Origin: Amycolatopsis sp. cg9
GTDB lineage: Bacteria; Actinomycetota; Actinomycetes; Mycobacteriales; Pseudonocardiaceae
Assembly (NCBI RefSeq): GCF_041346945.1
Contig: NZ_CP166850.1
Coordinates: 4,464,001 to 4,528,000 of the forward strand
DNA: 64,000 nucleotides
Direction: 5' to 3'
The notes beneath the pieces were generated by a model. That model made no database searches, was not told the DNA's origin, and saw nothing but the letters and a program-made list of their open reading frames with translations. Below, piece after piece: positions 17,787 to 26,774 of the stretch. Position 1 is the first letter of the stretch. Each line of letters begins with the position of its first letter. The position numbers and the translations under genes were made by a program.

Positions 17787-18920
17787 ATGCCAGAAACCGA
17801 GTCCGTCGCCGTCGCTTCCATCGCCGACCTGATCGGCGACGCGGAGGTCGTCGCGATCGGTGAGAACAACCATCACATCCGCGAGTTCGGCGCGCTGCGC
17901 GACCGCCTGCTGCGCCACCTCGTCGCGGAGCGCGGGTTCACCGTCCTCGGGTTCGAGGGCGGGTTTCCCGAAGGGCGCCTGGTCGACACGTGGCTTCGGG
18001 GTGGCGCCGGCGACGTCGCCGGCATCGCGCGGGACGGCTTCACGTTCGGCCTCGGCGACTCGGCCGAGGTGCACTCGATGCTGACCTGGCTGCGCGGTCG
18101 CGGTGTCCGGTTCTTCGGGCTGGACGTACCGGGTTCGGCGGGTTCGCCGGTGCCCGCGCTACGGGCGGTCCGTGAAGTCCTGTCGCGGGTGGACCCCGCC
18201 AACGTGTCCCTTGTGGACACGGCGCTGGCGGCCTGCGAGCCGTACGCGTCGGTGAGCAGCGCGGTCGCACCGGGGCGGTACCGGGAGATGAGCGTCGCGG
18301 CGCGGGACGCGGCCACCACGGCGCTGGCCGTCCTCAAAGGACACGTCGAGTCGCTGGCGCCCGAAGCCGCGCACGACGCGGAGGGCGCGCTGCGCGTCGA
18401 CCTCTACCTGCGCGAGCTGGACGCGCTGATGGCGGGCCGCGCGCCCGAGCCGCAGAGTTCGTCGCGGGACACGTACATGGCGGCCACCGTGCGGCTGCTG
18501 CGGCGGCTCCACCCGGGCGAGAAGATCGTGCTGATGCTCCACAACGGACACCTCCAGCGCGTCCCGTTCTCACCGATGCCCGGCATGACGGCGCCGTCGG
18601 CGGGCACCCACCTGGCCGCGGAACTGGGCGACCGGTACTTCGCGCTGGCGCTCACGGCCGTGTCCGGCACGACGACCGGCCTGGCCCCCGACGAAGCCGG
18701 GCGGCTCGGGTTCCGGATGTTCCCGCAAGACCTCGGGGAGCCCGCGGAGGACAGCGTCGAGGCGCTGCTCGCGGAGCAGGCGCCGTGCGTGGTCGCGCGC
18801 CCCGGCGGTTCGGGCATCCGGCACGCGCACGCTTCCGTACCGGTGGATGTGGCGGCCGCGTTCGACGCCGTCGTCTGCCTGAAAGGGCAGGAAACGATTT
18901 TCCGGTCCGGCGCCGAATAG
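17787..18920 (+). CDS. Erythromycin-esterase-family hydrolase
   Basis: A 377-residue member of the erythromycin esterase (Ere) superfamily. The N-terminal GENNHHIREFGALRDRLLRHL matches the family's GE-x-x-H catalytic segment; GFEGGFPEG, LRGRGVRFFGLDVPGS, the central YMAATVRLLRR and LMLHNGHLQRV are also typical. Ere enzymes open the macrolactone ring of erythromycin, but most family members have untested activity. ATG at 17787. Control by the divergent TetR protein would fit a drug- or metabolite-inducible gene. Resistance function is an inference from family only. Confidence 0.85.
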   Translation: MPETESVAVASIADLIGDAEVVAIGENNHHIREFGALRDRLLRHLVAERGFTVLGFEGGFPEGRLVDTWLRGGAGDVAGIARDGFTFGLGDSAEVHSMLTWLRGRGVRFFGLDVPGSAGSPVPALRAVREVLSRVDPANVSLVDTALAACEPYASVSSAVAPGRYREMSVAARDAATTALAVLKGHVESLAPEAAHDAEGALRVDLYLRELDALMAGRAPEPQSSSRDTYMAATVRLLRRLHPGEKIVLMLHNGHLQRVPFSPMPGMTAPSAGTHLAAELGDRYFALALTAVSGTTTGLAPDEAGRLGFRMFPQDLGEPAEDSVEALLAEQAPCVVARPGGSGIRHAHASVPVDVAAAFDAVVCLKGQETIFRSGAE

Positions 18921-18974
18921 GTGTGCCCGTTCGGCTGCTTGCCGTAATGGCGGAAACGGGCGTTTCCTGGTGAT

Positions 18975-21545
18975 ATGGCCGGGCGGAGGCGCGCGCTCAT
19001 CGTCGCGAACGGCGAATACGACAACGCGGGTCTGCAGCGCCTGGGCTCACCCGCGGCGGACGCCGACGCCCTCGCCGGGGTGCTGGCCGACCGGACCATC
19101 AGCGACTTCGACGTCCGCGTGGTCCGCAACGAGACCGCGCACGTGGTCCAGGCGGAGATCGAGGACCTGTGCGCCGAGGGCCGCCCGGACGACGTCCTGC
19201 TGCTGCACTTTTCCTGCCACGGCTTGAAAGACGACTCGGGCGGCCTGTACTTCGCGGCCCGCAACACGCGGCCGGACCGCCTGCGCTCGACGGCGGTGCC
19301 CGCGCAGTTCGTCCAGCAGTGCATCCGCCAGAGCCGGTCGCGCAGCATCGTGCTGCTGCTGGACTGCTGCTACGGCGGCGCGTTCGGCCAAGGCGTGGCG
19401 GTCCGGTCGTCGGGCGACGCGAACGTCCTGGACAGCTTCCGCGGCGGCCGCGGCCGGGCGGTGATCACGGCGTCGAACTCGATCGAGTACGCGTTCGAGG
19501 GCGCCCGCCTGGCGGAAGGCCAGCCGGCCCAGCCGTCGGTGTTCACGTCGGCGCTGGTGGAGGGTCTGCGGACGGGCGAGGCCGACCGCGACGAGGACGG
19601 CTGGATCGCGCTGGGGGAGCTGTACGAGTACCTGTTCGACCGCGTCCGCGAGCGCAACCCGAAGCAGACACCGAGCCGCGACATCGAGATGCAGGGCGAG
19701 CTGTACCTGGCCAAGAGCAGGCGCCGCCGCATCAAGCCGTCCCCGATCCCACCCGACCTGGCGGCGGCGATCGCGGCGGAGAACCCGTTCACCCGCCTGG
19801 GCGCGGTGGCGGAACTACGCCGCCGCCTCTCGAGCGAGAACCTGCCGGTGGCGATGGGCGCGTTCGAGGCGTTGAAGGTGATGGCGTCGACGGACATCGA
19901 GCACATCGCGATGTCGGCTTCGGACGCACTGGGCGACGTGGTGGTGCGGGTGAACGCACCGGCGGTGCGCTTGTCGGCCCCGGCGGGTGGGGTGGCTTCG
20001 GCTTCCCTCCGGGCGCTGGGGCCGCCGGTGGCGCGGGAGGTGCGGTTCGAGGCTTCGCACCCGTGGATCGCGGTGGTGGAGTCGGACGGCGGAGCGGAAC
20101 TGACGGCAACGGCGGGGGAGAAGGGGACCCGGCGGGGGAAGGTGGTGGTGAGCGGCCCCACCGGGGACGTGGTGGTGGGGGTGGAGATCGAGGCGATCCC
20201 CGAACCCGCGCCCACGCCCGAACCCGCGCCGCCCGAGCCGACTCCTGCGCCCGCACGCGAGCCGGGCGCCGCACCCGCACCGAGCCCCGCCGCTGCGGCA
20301 GCACCCGAGTCGGCCGCCGCCGAGCCCAAACCGGCACCGGCTTCCGCCGCGCCGCAGCCTTCGCCCGCCTCGGCGCCCACACTCGAGCCGCCCGCCGCTG
20401 AGTCCGCGCTCGCGCCGGAGTCTTCGCCTGGCTCGGCGCCTGGACGCCAGCCGGTCGCCGCCGAGCCCGCGCTCGCGCCGGAGCCTGCACCTGTCTCGGC
20501 GCCCGCATGCGAGCCAGCCGCCGCTGAGTCCGCGCTCGCGCCGGAGTCCTCGCCTGGCTCGCCCGCGCGCGAGCCGGTCGCCGCCGAGCCCGCGCCACCA
20601 CCGACGGCCGCGGGCGAGGTCAAGCCCGCGCCCGAACCGGCGCCTACCCCGGACCCGGCCAAGCGCCCCAATATGGCGTTGGTTGCGTCAGACGCACCGA
20701 ACGCCACATTGGGTGCGTCCAGCGCACCCAACGCCACATTGGGGCGCTCTTCCGGACCCGAGGCAAAGCCCGTCGAGCCGGTCGGCGGGTTCGGGGGGAT
20801 CGCCGCGATCACCGGTGCCGTCTTCGCCGTCATCGGGTTCGGGCTCGACTACCGCTACGGCGAACCGCTCACCTACTACCGCCCCGGCATGGAGACCTAC
20901 GTCGGGATCGTGGCCGCGTGCGCCGTGCTCGCCGGGATCCTGACCCTCGCCCCGCGGACCCGGACGCGCACCGGCCCCGGCCTCCTGCTCGGCACCGGGC
21001 TCGCCGGCCTGTTCGGTCTCCTCCGCTTCCTCGGCGAAGCGATCACCCTCAACCAAGACGGCGACGCCGAACTCGGCACCGGCTTCACCTTCCTGCTCCT
21101 CGCCCACATCGCCTGGACGATCGCCGCGATCTGCGCTCCGGTGGTCCTGCGCCTGGACGGCGGGCTCGGGGGGAGCAAGGCGCGCGGCGGGCCGGCGTGG
21201 GCCGCGGTCGGGCTCGGGGTTCTCCTCGCCGCCGCCTGGCTGACGCAGCTGGGCGAGCTCGCGCAGCACAGTGACAGCGAGGCCGGGCGCGCCGCCGCGT
21301 ACTTCGTGCTCGGGGCGCTGCTCGCCCTGCTCGTCCCCGTCGTCGCGCTGGCGCTGCCCGCCGGGGTCCGGTGGGCGGTGCTGGCCGGCGGGACCGCGGG
21401 GCTGGCCGGCGTTCTCGCGCCGACCTTCGTGGCCGTCGTGGAGCACTCGACCGTCGTCGGGCAGGTGATCGCGGCGAGCGTCGTTCTGCTGCTCGCGGTC
21501 GACGTCGTGGTCCTGGCCCGGCGGAATCAGCCGATCGAGGGATAG
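18975..21545 (+). CDS. Caspase-like (C14) protease with proline-rich linker and C-terminal membrane domain
   Basis: An 856-residue multidomain protein. Residues 1-~245 are a caspase-family domain: RRALIVANGEYDN start, catalytic H82 in HFSCHG and catalytic C132 in LLLDCCYGGAF. About 255-320 is a short helical repeat region (PFTRLGAVAELRRRL, ALKVMASTDIEHIAMSASDALG); 325-410 looks like a beta-sandwich (VRFEASHPWIAVVESDGG). A long Pro/Ala/Glu linker (410-610) with near-repeats follows, then about seven membrane segments (~630-850). The last part of the linker (KRPNMALVASDAPN onward) is the translation of a palindromic DNA repeat also found at 63583-63665. Bacterial caspases of this type occur in conflict and stress systems. 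The partner may be the subtilase gene 43 nt downstream. Confidence 0.85.
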   Translation: MAGRRRALIVANGEYDNAGLQRLGSPAADADALAGVLADRTISDFDVRVVRNETAHVVQAEIEDLCAEGRPDDVLLLHFSCHGLKDDSGGLYFAARNTRPDRLRSTAVPAQFVQQCIRQSRSRSIVLLLDCCYGGAFGQGVAVRSSGDANVLDSFRGGRGRAVITASNSIEYAFEGARLAEGQPAQPSVFTSALVEGLRTGEADRDEDGWIALGELYEYLFDRVRERNPKQTPSRDIEMQGELYLAKSRRRRIKPSPIPPDLAAAIAAENPFTRLGAVAELRRRLSSENLPVAMGAFEALKVMASTDIEHIAMSASDALGDVVVRVNAPAVRLSAPAGGVASASLRALGPPVAREVRFEASHPWIAVVESDGGAELTATAGEKGTRRGKVVVSGPTGDVVVGVEIEAIPEPAPTPEPAPPEPTPAPAREPGAAPAPSPAAAAAPESAAAEPKPAPASAAPQPSPASAPTLEPPAAESALAPESSPGSAPGRQPVAAEPALAPEPAPVSAPACEPAAAESALAPESSPGSPAREPVAAEPAPPPTAAGEVKPAPEPAPTPDPAKRPNMALVASDAPNATLGASSAPNATLGRSSGPEAKPVEPVGGFGGIAAITGAVFAVIGFGLDYRYGEPLTYYRPGMETYVGIVAACAVLAGILTLAPRTRTRTGPGLLLGTGLAGLFGLLRFLGEAITLNQDGDAELGTGFTFLLLAHIAWTIAAICAPVVLRLDGGLGGSKARGGPAWAAVGLGVLLAAAWLTQLGELAQHSDSEAGRAAAYFVLGALLALLVPVVALALPAGVRWAVLAGGTAGLAGVLAPTFVAVVEHSTVVGQVIAASVVLLLAVDVVVLARRNQPIEG
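20673..20747. repeat. Palindromic element (CCAATGTGGCGTT family) inside the caspase-like gene
   Basis: GCGCCCCAATATGGCGTT (20673-20690) pairs with AACGCCACATTGGGGCGC (20730-20747) with one mismatch over 18 nt; a third inverted unit with AACGCCACATTGGGTGCG lies between them, followed by TCCAG and CGCACCC. It is in frame and encodes three variants of an APNATLG peptide. A close relative with the same internal TCCAGCGCACC occurs at 63583-63665. Confidence 0.85.
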
Positions 21546-21588
21546 CCCTGAGTTGTCGCCCGGGCACCGCCGGGGTACCACGACGATC

Positions 21589-22482
21589 ATGAAGATGCTT
21601 CTCGCGGCCGTGGCCACCGTGCTCGCCGGCCCGGCGGCGGCCGGTGGGGTGCAGCCCGATCCGCCCAGCTGGGGGCTCGACCGGATCGACCAGCGCACCG
21701 GCCTCGACCACGCCTACCACTACGCGACCGACGGCTCGGGCGTCACGATCTACGTGATCGACAGCGGCGTCGACGCGAACCACCCCGACTTCCAGGGCCG
21801 CGTCGCGCCCGGGCGGGACTTCCTGAACGGCGGCGCCGACACCGCCGACACCAACGGCCACGGCACCCGCCTCGCCGGGATCGCCGCGGGCAAGGACTAC
21901 GGCGTCGCGAAGGGCGCGCAGATCGTGCCGGTGCGCGTGCTCGACAAGGACGGCGGCGGGGCGACCGATCAGATCATCGCCGGCATCGACTGGGTCGCGC
22001 AGAACGCCCAGCAGCCCGCCGTCGCCGTCCTCGGCATCGGCGGGGTGCCGAACGACCGGCTCGACGACGCGGTGAAGCGGCTGGCCGCGGTGCTCCCGGT
22101 CGCGGTCCCGGCGGGCAGCGAGACGGCCGACGCGAGCGGCTTCTCCCCGGGCCGGGTCGCCGAGGCGCTCACCGTGGGGGCCACCGACACCCAGGACCGC
22201 CCCGACAAGGCGTCCAACTTCGGCCAGGACGTCGACCTGTACGCCCCGGGCGTAGACGTTCCCGGCCCGATCGCGGGCGGCACCGGCGCGGGCCCGGAAT
22301 CGGGCACGTCGATGGCGGCCGCGTTTGCCGCCGGCGTGGCCGCGCTCTACCGCGCCCAGCACCCGGAAATGGCCCCCGCGCAGGTGGACCAAGCGCTTGT
22401 TCAGGCCGCGACGACGGACGCGCTCAAGGGCGTCCCGGACGGCACGGCTAACCGGCTGCTTTACGCGCCGCCGGGAACCTGA
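21589..22482 (+). CDS. Secreted subtilisin-like (S8, proteinase K-type) protein with altered oxyanion position
   Basis: A 297-residue exported subtilase. Signal peptide ~1-19 (MKMLLAAVATVLAGPAAAG), then directly WGLDRIDQRTGLD, so there is no I9 propeptide. The triad is present: D58 in YVIDSGVD, H91 in NGHGTRLAG, S241 in SGTSMAAAF. Two family positions are unusual: the oxyanion Asn, in proteinase K within AAGNNNADARNYSP, aligns with Ser177 in PAGSETADASGFSP, and the TPH after the catalytic Ser is AAF. Activity may therefore be weak, altered or lost. ATG at 21589 gives the best signal peptide. It lies 43 nt after the caspase-like gene and may be co-transcribed. Confidence 0.88.
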   Translation: MKMLLAAVATVLAGPAAAGGVQPDPPSWGLDRIDQRTGLDHAYHYATDGSGVTIYVIDSGVDANHPDFQGRVAPGRDFLNGGADTADTNGHGTRLAGIAAGKDYGVAKGAQIVPVRVLDKDGGGATDQIIAGIDWVAQNAQQPAVAVLGIGGVPNDRLDDAVKRLAAVLPVAVPAGSETADASGFSPGRVAEALTVGATDTQDRPDKASNFGQDVDLYAPGVDVPGPIAGGTGAGPESGTSMAAAFAAGVAALYRAQHPEMAPAQVDQALVQAATTDALKGVPDGTANRLLYAPPGT

Positions 22483-22614
22483 GAAGCTGCCCAACCGGCG
22501 GCCCGGCGAATCTTCCACGCGCATGATGTCCATCACCTGGTATGGAACTCCCGCAGAGCGGGAAGAACCGGGTAACGTGCGTTGACTTACCGATCCATAC
22601 GGGAAGGACCGGGC

Positions 22615-25600
22615 ATGTTCCGCAAGGTGCTGGTGGCCAACCGCGGGGAGATCGCGATCCGAGCGTTCCGCGCCGGCTACGAACTGGGCGCGGGGACGGT
22701 CGCCGTGTTTCCGCACGAAGACCGCAACTCGCTGCACCGGCTGAAGGCCGACGAGGCGTACGAGATCGGCGAACCCGGTCACCCCGTGCGCGCCTACCTC
22801 TCGGTCGACGAGATCGTCTCCGCGGCGAAGAAGGCCGGGGCCGACGCCGTCTACCCCGGTTACGGCTTCCTCTCGGAGAACCCCGACCTCGCGCGCGCGT
22901 GCGAAGAAGCGGGCGTCACCTTCGTCGGGCCGAGCGCCGAGATCCTCGAACTCACCGGGAACAAGGCCCGCGCGGTCAAGGCCGCGCGCGAGGCCGGCGT
23001 GCCGGTGCTCGGGTCGTCCGAGCCCTCCAGCGACGTCGACGCGCTGGTCGCCGCGGCCGAGGAGCTGGGCTTCCCGGTGTTCGTGAAGGCCGTCGCCGGC
23101 GGTGGCGGGCGCGGCATGCGCCGCGTCGAGGACCCCGCTGTGCTGCGCGAGTCCATCGAAGCCGCCGCGCGCGAGGCCGAGTCCGCCTTCGGCGACCCGA
23201 CCGTCTTCCTGGAGAAGGCCGTCGTCGAGCCGCGGCACATCGAGGTGCAGATCCTCGCCGACGGCGCGGGCAACATCATCCACCTCTACGAGCGCGACTG
23301 TTCGGTGCAGCGGCGCCACCAGAAGGTCGTCGAGCTGGCCCCGGCGCCGAACCTCGACCCCGAGCTGCGCGACCGCATCTGCGCGGACGCGGTCAAGTTC
23401 GCGAAGCAGATCGGCTACCGCAACGCCGGCACCGTCGAGTTCCTGCTCGACAAGCAGGGCAACCACGTCTTCATCGAGATGAACCCGCGCATCCAGGTCG
23501 AGCACACGGTCACCGAAGAGGTCACCGACGTCGACCTCGTGCAGTCGCAGCTGCGGATCGCGTCCGGCGAGACCCTCGACGACCTCGGTCTCTCCCAGGA
23601 CAAGATCTACCTGCGCGGCGCCGCGCTCCAGTGCCGCATCACCACCGAAGACCCGGCCAACGGCTTCCGCCCGGACACCGGGATGATCTCCGCCTACCGC
23701 TCGCCGGGCGGCTCCGGCATCCGGCTCGACGGCGGCACCGCCTTCTCCGGCACGGAGATCAGCGCCCACTTCGACTCGCTGCTGGTGAAGCTCACCTGCC
23801 GCGGCCGGGACTTCAAGACCGCCGTCGGCCGCGCGCGCCGCGCCGTCGCCGAGTTCCGGATCCGCGGTGTCGCGACGAACATCCCGTTCCTGCAAGCGGT
23901 TCTGGACGACGAGGACTTCCGCGCCGGGCGCGTCACGACGTCGTTCATCGAGGAGCGCCCGCAGCTGCTCACCGCGCGGCAGTCCGCCGACCGCGGCACG
24001 CGGCTGCTGACCTACCTCGCCGACCAGACGGTCAACAAGCCGCACGGCGAGCGCCCGAAGACGCCGGACGCCACCGTCAAGCTGCCGAAGCTGCCCAAGG
24101 ACGCCGAGCCGGCACCGGGGTCGAAGCAGAAGCTCGTCGAGCTGGGCCCGGCCGGGTTCGCGGAGTGGCTGCGGAAGTCGCCGCACATCGGCGTCACCGA
24201 CACGACGTTCCGCGACGCGCACCAGTCGCTGCTCGCCACCCGCGTCCGGTCGAAGGACCTCCTCGCGGTGGCGCCGGTCGTCGCGAACACGCTGCCGCAG
24301 CTGCTGTCCCTGGAGTGCTGGGGCGGCGCGACCTACGACGTCGCGCTGCGGTTCCTCGCCGAGGACCCGTGGGAGCGCCTGGCCGCGCTGCGCGAGGCCG
24401 TGCCGAACATCTGCCTCCAGATGCTGCTGCGCGGGCGCAACACCGTGGGGTACACGCCGTACCCGACCGAAGTGACCAACGCCTTCGTCGAAGAAGCGAC
24501 CAAGACCGGCATCGACATCTTCCGGATCTTCGACGCGCTCAACGACGTCGAGCAGATGCGCCCGGCCATCGAAGCCGTGCGCGAGACCGGGTCCGCGGTC
24601 GCCGAGGTGGCGCTCTGCTACACCTCCGACCTGTCGGACCCGGGCGAGAAGCTCTACACGCTCGACTACTACCTGAAGCTGGCCGAGCAGATCGTCGGCG
24701 CCGGGGCGCACGTCCTGGCGATCAAGGACATGGCCGGGCTGCTCCGCGCGCCCGCGGCGACCAAGCTGGTCACCGCGCTGCGCAAGGAGTTCGACCTGCC
24801 GGTGCACATCCACACCCACGACACCGCGGGCGGCCAGCTGGCCACCTACCTCGCGGCGATCAACGCGGGCGCGGACGCCGTCGACGGCGCGGTGTCGTCG
24901 ATGGCGGGCACGACGTCGCAGCCGTCGCTGTCGTCGATCGTGGCGGCCACCGACCACTCCGCCCGCACGACCGGGCTGGACCTGCGGGCGATCGGCGAGC
25001 TGGAGCCGTACTGGGAGAGCGTGCGCAAGATCTACGCGCCGTTCGAGGCCGGGCTGGCGTCGCCGACCGGGCGCGTCTACGACCACGAGATCCCCGGCGG
25101 GCAGCTGTCGAACCTGCGCACGCAGGCCATCGCGCTGGGCCTGGGCGACCGGTTCGAGGACATCGAGGCGATGTACGCCGCCGCCGACAAGATCCTCGGC
25201 CACCTGGTGAAGGTGACGCCGTCGTCCAAGGTCGTCGGCGACCTGGCGCTGCACCTGGTCGGCGCGGGCGTCTCGCCGGCCGACTTCGAGGCGGAGCCGA
25301 ACAAGTTCGACATCCCGGACTCGGTGATCGGCTTCCTGCGCGGCGAGCTGGGCGACCCGCCCGGCGGCTGGCCGGAACCGTTCCGCACCAAGGCCCTCGA
25401 GGGCCGCGCGGCGGCGAAGCCGGTCGCGGAACTGTCCGAAGAGGACCGCACGGCGCTTGCGGAGCACCCGCGGCGGACGCTCAACCGGCTGCTGTTCCCC
25501 GGCCCGACGAAGGAGTTCGAGGCGCACCGCGAGGCCTACGGTGACACGTCGGTCCTGCCCAGCAAGGACTTCTTCTACGGCCTGCGCCCGGGCGAGGAGT

Positions 25601-25992
25601 ACCCGGTCGACCTCGAGCCGGGCGTCCGGCTGCTCATCGAGCTGGAGGCGATCGGCGAGGCCGACGAGCGCGGCGTGCGCACGGTGATGTCGACGCTGAA
25701 CGGCCAGCTGCGGCCGATCCAGATCCGCGACCGCTCGATCGCCTCGGACATCCCGGCGACCGAGAAGGCGGAGAAGGGCAACCCGAAGCAGGTCGCGGCG
25801 CCGTTCGCCGGCGTGGTCACGCTGCAGGTGGCCGAAGGCGACACGGTCGAGGCCGGCGCCACGGTCGCGACGATCGAGGCCATGAAGATGGAGGCGTCGA
25901 TCACCGCGTCCGCGGGCGGCAAGGTCGGCCGGCTGGCGATCAACTCCGTCCAGCAGGTCGAGGGCGGCGATCTCCTGCTCGTCCTGGAATGA
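22615..25992 (+). CDS. pyc: Pyruvate carboxylase
   Basis: A 1,125-residue single-chain biotin enzyme making oxaloacetate from pyruvate and bicarbonate for anaplerosis. Order: biotin carboxylase (1-~450; FRKVLVANRGEIAIRAFRA, ATP-grasp FVKAVAGGGGRGMRRV, FIEMNPRIQVEHTVTEEVT), carboxyltransferase (~525-800; DTTFRDAHQSLLATRVR, ECWGGATYDVALRFL, HIHTHDTAGG), tetramerisation region, and a C-terminal biotinyl domain with K1091 in EAMKMEAS. Length is normal for the family. The ATG at 22615 follows GGGAAGGACC. The stop overlaps the arginase-family gene (ATGA). Position after recG is as in mycobacteria, but here the accessory block 17.1-22.5 kb intervenes. Confidence 0.98.
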   Translation: MFRKVLVANRGEIAIRAFRAGYELGAGTVAVFPHEDRNSLHRLKADEAYEIGEPGHPVRAYLSVDEIVSAAKKAGADAVYPGYGFLSENPDLARACEEAGVTFVGPSAEILELTGNKARAVKAAREAGVPVLGSSEPSSDVDALVAAAEELGFPVFVKAVAGGGGRGMRRVEDPAVLRESIEAAAREAESAFGDPTVFLEKAVVEPRHIEVQILADGAGNIIHLYERDCSVQRRHQKVVELAPAPNLDPELRDRICADAVKFAKQIGYRNAGTVEFLLDKQGNHVFIEMNPRIQVEHTVTEEVTDVDLVQSQLRIASGETLDDLGLSQDKIYLRGAALQCRITTEDPANGFRPDTGMISAYRSPGGSGIRLDGGTAFSGTEISAHFDSLLVKLTCRGRDFKTAVGRARRAVAEFRIRGVATNIPFLQAVLDDEDFRAGRVTTSFIEERPQLLTARQSADRGTRLLTYLADQTVNKPHGERPKTPDATVKLPKLPKDAEPAPGSKQKLVELGPAGFAEWLRKSPHIGVTDTTFRDAHQSLLATRVRSKDLLAVAPVVANTLPQLLSLECWGGATYDVALRFLAEDPWERLAALREAVPNICLQMLLRGRNTVGYTPYPTEVTNAFVEEATKTGIDIFRIFDALNDVEQMRPAIEAVRETGSAVAEVALCYTSDLSDPGEKLYTLDYYLKLAEQIVGAGAHVLAIKDMAGLLRAPAATKLVTALRKEFDLPVHIHTHDTAGGQLATYLAAINAGADAVDGAVSSMAGTTSQPSLSSIVAATDHSARTTGLDLRAIGELEPYWESVRKIYAPFEAGLASPTGRVYDHEIPGGQLSNLRTQAIALGLGDRFEDIEAMYAAADKILGHLVKVTPSSKVVGDLALHLVGAGVSPADFEAEPNKFDIPDSVIGFLRGELGDPPGGWPEPFRTKALEGRAAAKPVAELSEEDRTALAEHPRRTLNRLLFPGPTKEFEAHREAYGDTSVLPSKDFFYGLRPGEEYPVDLEPGVRLLIELEAIGEADERGVRTVMSTLNGQLRPIQIRDRSIASDIPATEKAEKGNPKQVAAPFAGVVTLQVAEGDTVEAGATVATIEAMKMEASITASAGGKVGRLAINSVQQVEGGDLLLVLE

Positions 25993-26774
25993 CGCTGATC
26001 AACGCGGTCCCGCAGCGCCAGGGCGCGGTGGGACCGCGTTCGGCGGAGCTGCCGGACGGCTGCCTGGCACTGGCGGAGCTGGCCGGGCACGTGCTCGGCC
26101 GGCCGGTCCACCACGTCCGGCAGACGCGATCGGTGTCCGAAGTGGACCGCGGGATCGCGTCCCGCGCGGAGCTGACGGGCCCGAACCGCGCCGCCCAGCT
26201 GGCCGCACTGGAAGCCCCGGGCGGCCCGGTCCTGACCATCGGCGGCGACTGCGGCGTCGAGCTGGTCCCGATCGGCGTCGCGCGGTTCCGCCACGGGCCG
26301 GACCTGGGCGTCGCGTGGTTCGACGCCCACCCGGACCTGAACACGGCTTCGACGTCCCCGTCGGGCGCGTTCCACGGGATGGTGCTGCGGTCGCTGTTCG
26401 GCGAGGGCGACGCCGACTTCGCGGCCGCCCCGGCTCTCGCGCCGGGCAATGTCGCCTTGCTGGGGACGCGGGTGTTCGACCCGGAGGAGCGCGCGGCGGT
26501 CTCCCGCGGCCTGGCCGTCACTTCGGTGGACGCGTTGGCCGTGGAGAAGCTGTACGTCCACCTGGATCTGGACGTGCTGGACCCGGCGGAATTCCCCGGC
26601 CTGAACTACCCGGAGCCGGACGGCTGGACGATCGCCCGCCTGGTCGCCGAACTCGATGCCCTCTCCGGCTACGAGGTCGTCGGCGCGGGCATCACGGAGT
26701 GCGTGGGGACCGCGCGTGAGGTCGAAGTCCTCGAGCCCGTCCTAGCCGCGATCGGCCGCCTCCTGGGCCACTGA
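25989..26774 (+). CDS. Arginase/agmatinase-family protein with GGDC motif
   Basis: A 261-residue ureohydrolase-fold protein. Metal-ligand motifs are WFDAHPDLNT (DAHxD) and HLDLDVLDP (DxDxxDP). The first motif, normally GGDHS with a metal-binding His, reads GGDCGVE, so one manganese ligand position is Cys. It could be an arginase, agmatinase, formiminoglutamase or another deimidase-like hydrolase; the change prevents a firm choice. ATG overlaps the pyc stop by 4 nt, implying coupled translation. Its end overlaps the convergent GntR gene by 33 nt. Confidence 0.82.
   Translation: MTLINAVPQRQGAVGPRSAELPDGCLALAELAGHVLGRPVHHVRQTRSVSEVDRGIASRAELTGPNRAAQLAALEAPGGPVLTIGGDCGVELVPIGVARFRHGPDLGVAWFDAHPDLNTASTSPSGAFHGMVLRSLFGEGDADFAAAPALAPGNVALLGTRVFDPEERAAVSRGLAVTSVDALAVEKLYVHLDLDVLDPAEFPGLNYPEPDGWTIARLVAELDALSGYEVVGAGITECVGTAREVEVLEPVLAAIGRLLGH

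Noticed and set aside
21085..25527. Very long minus-strand open frame (1,480 codons) opposite the pyc gene
   Set aside because: It is antisense to pyruvate carboxylase and neighbouring genes and is open only because of G/C-biased codon use; its translation is Arg/Val/Gly-rich and matches no family.
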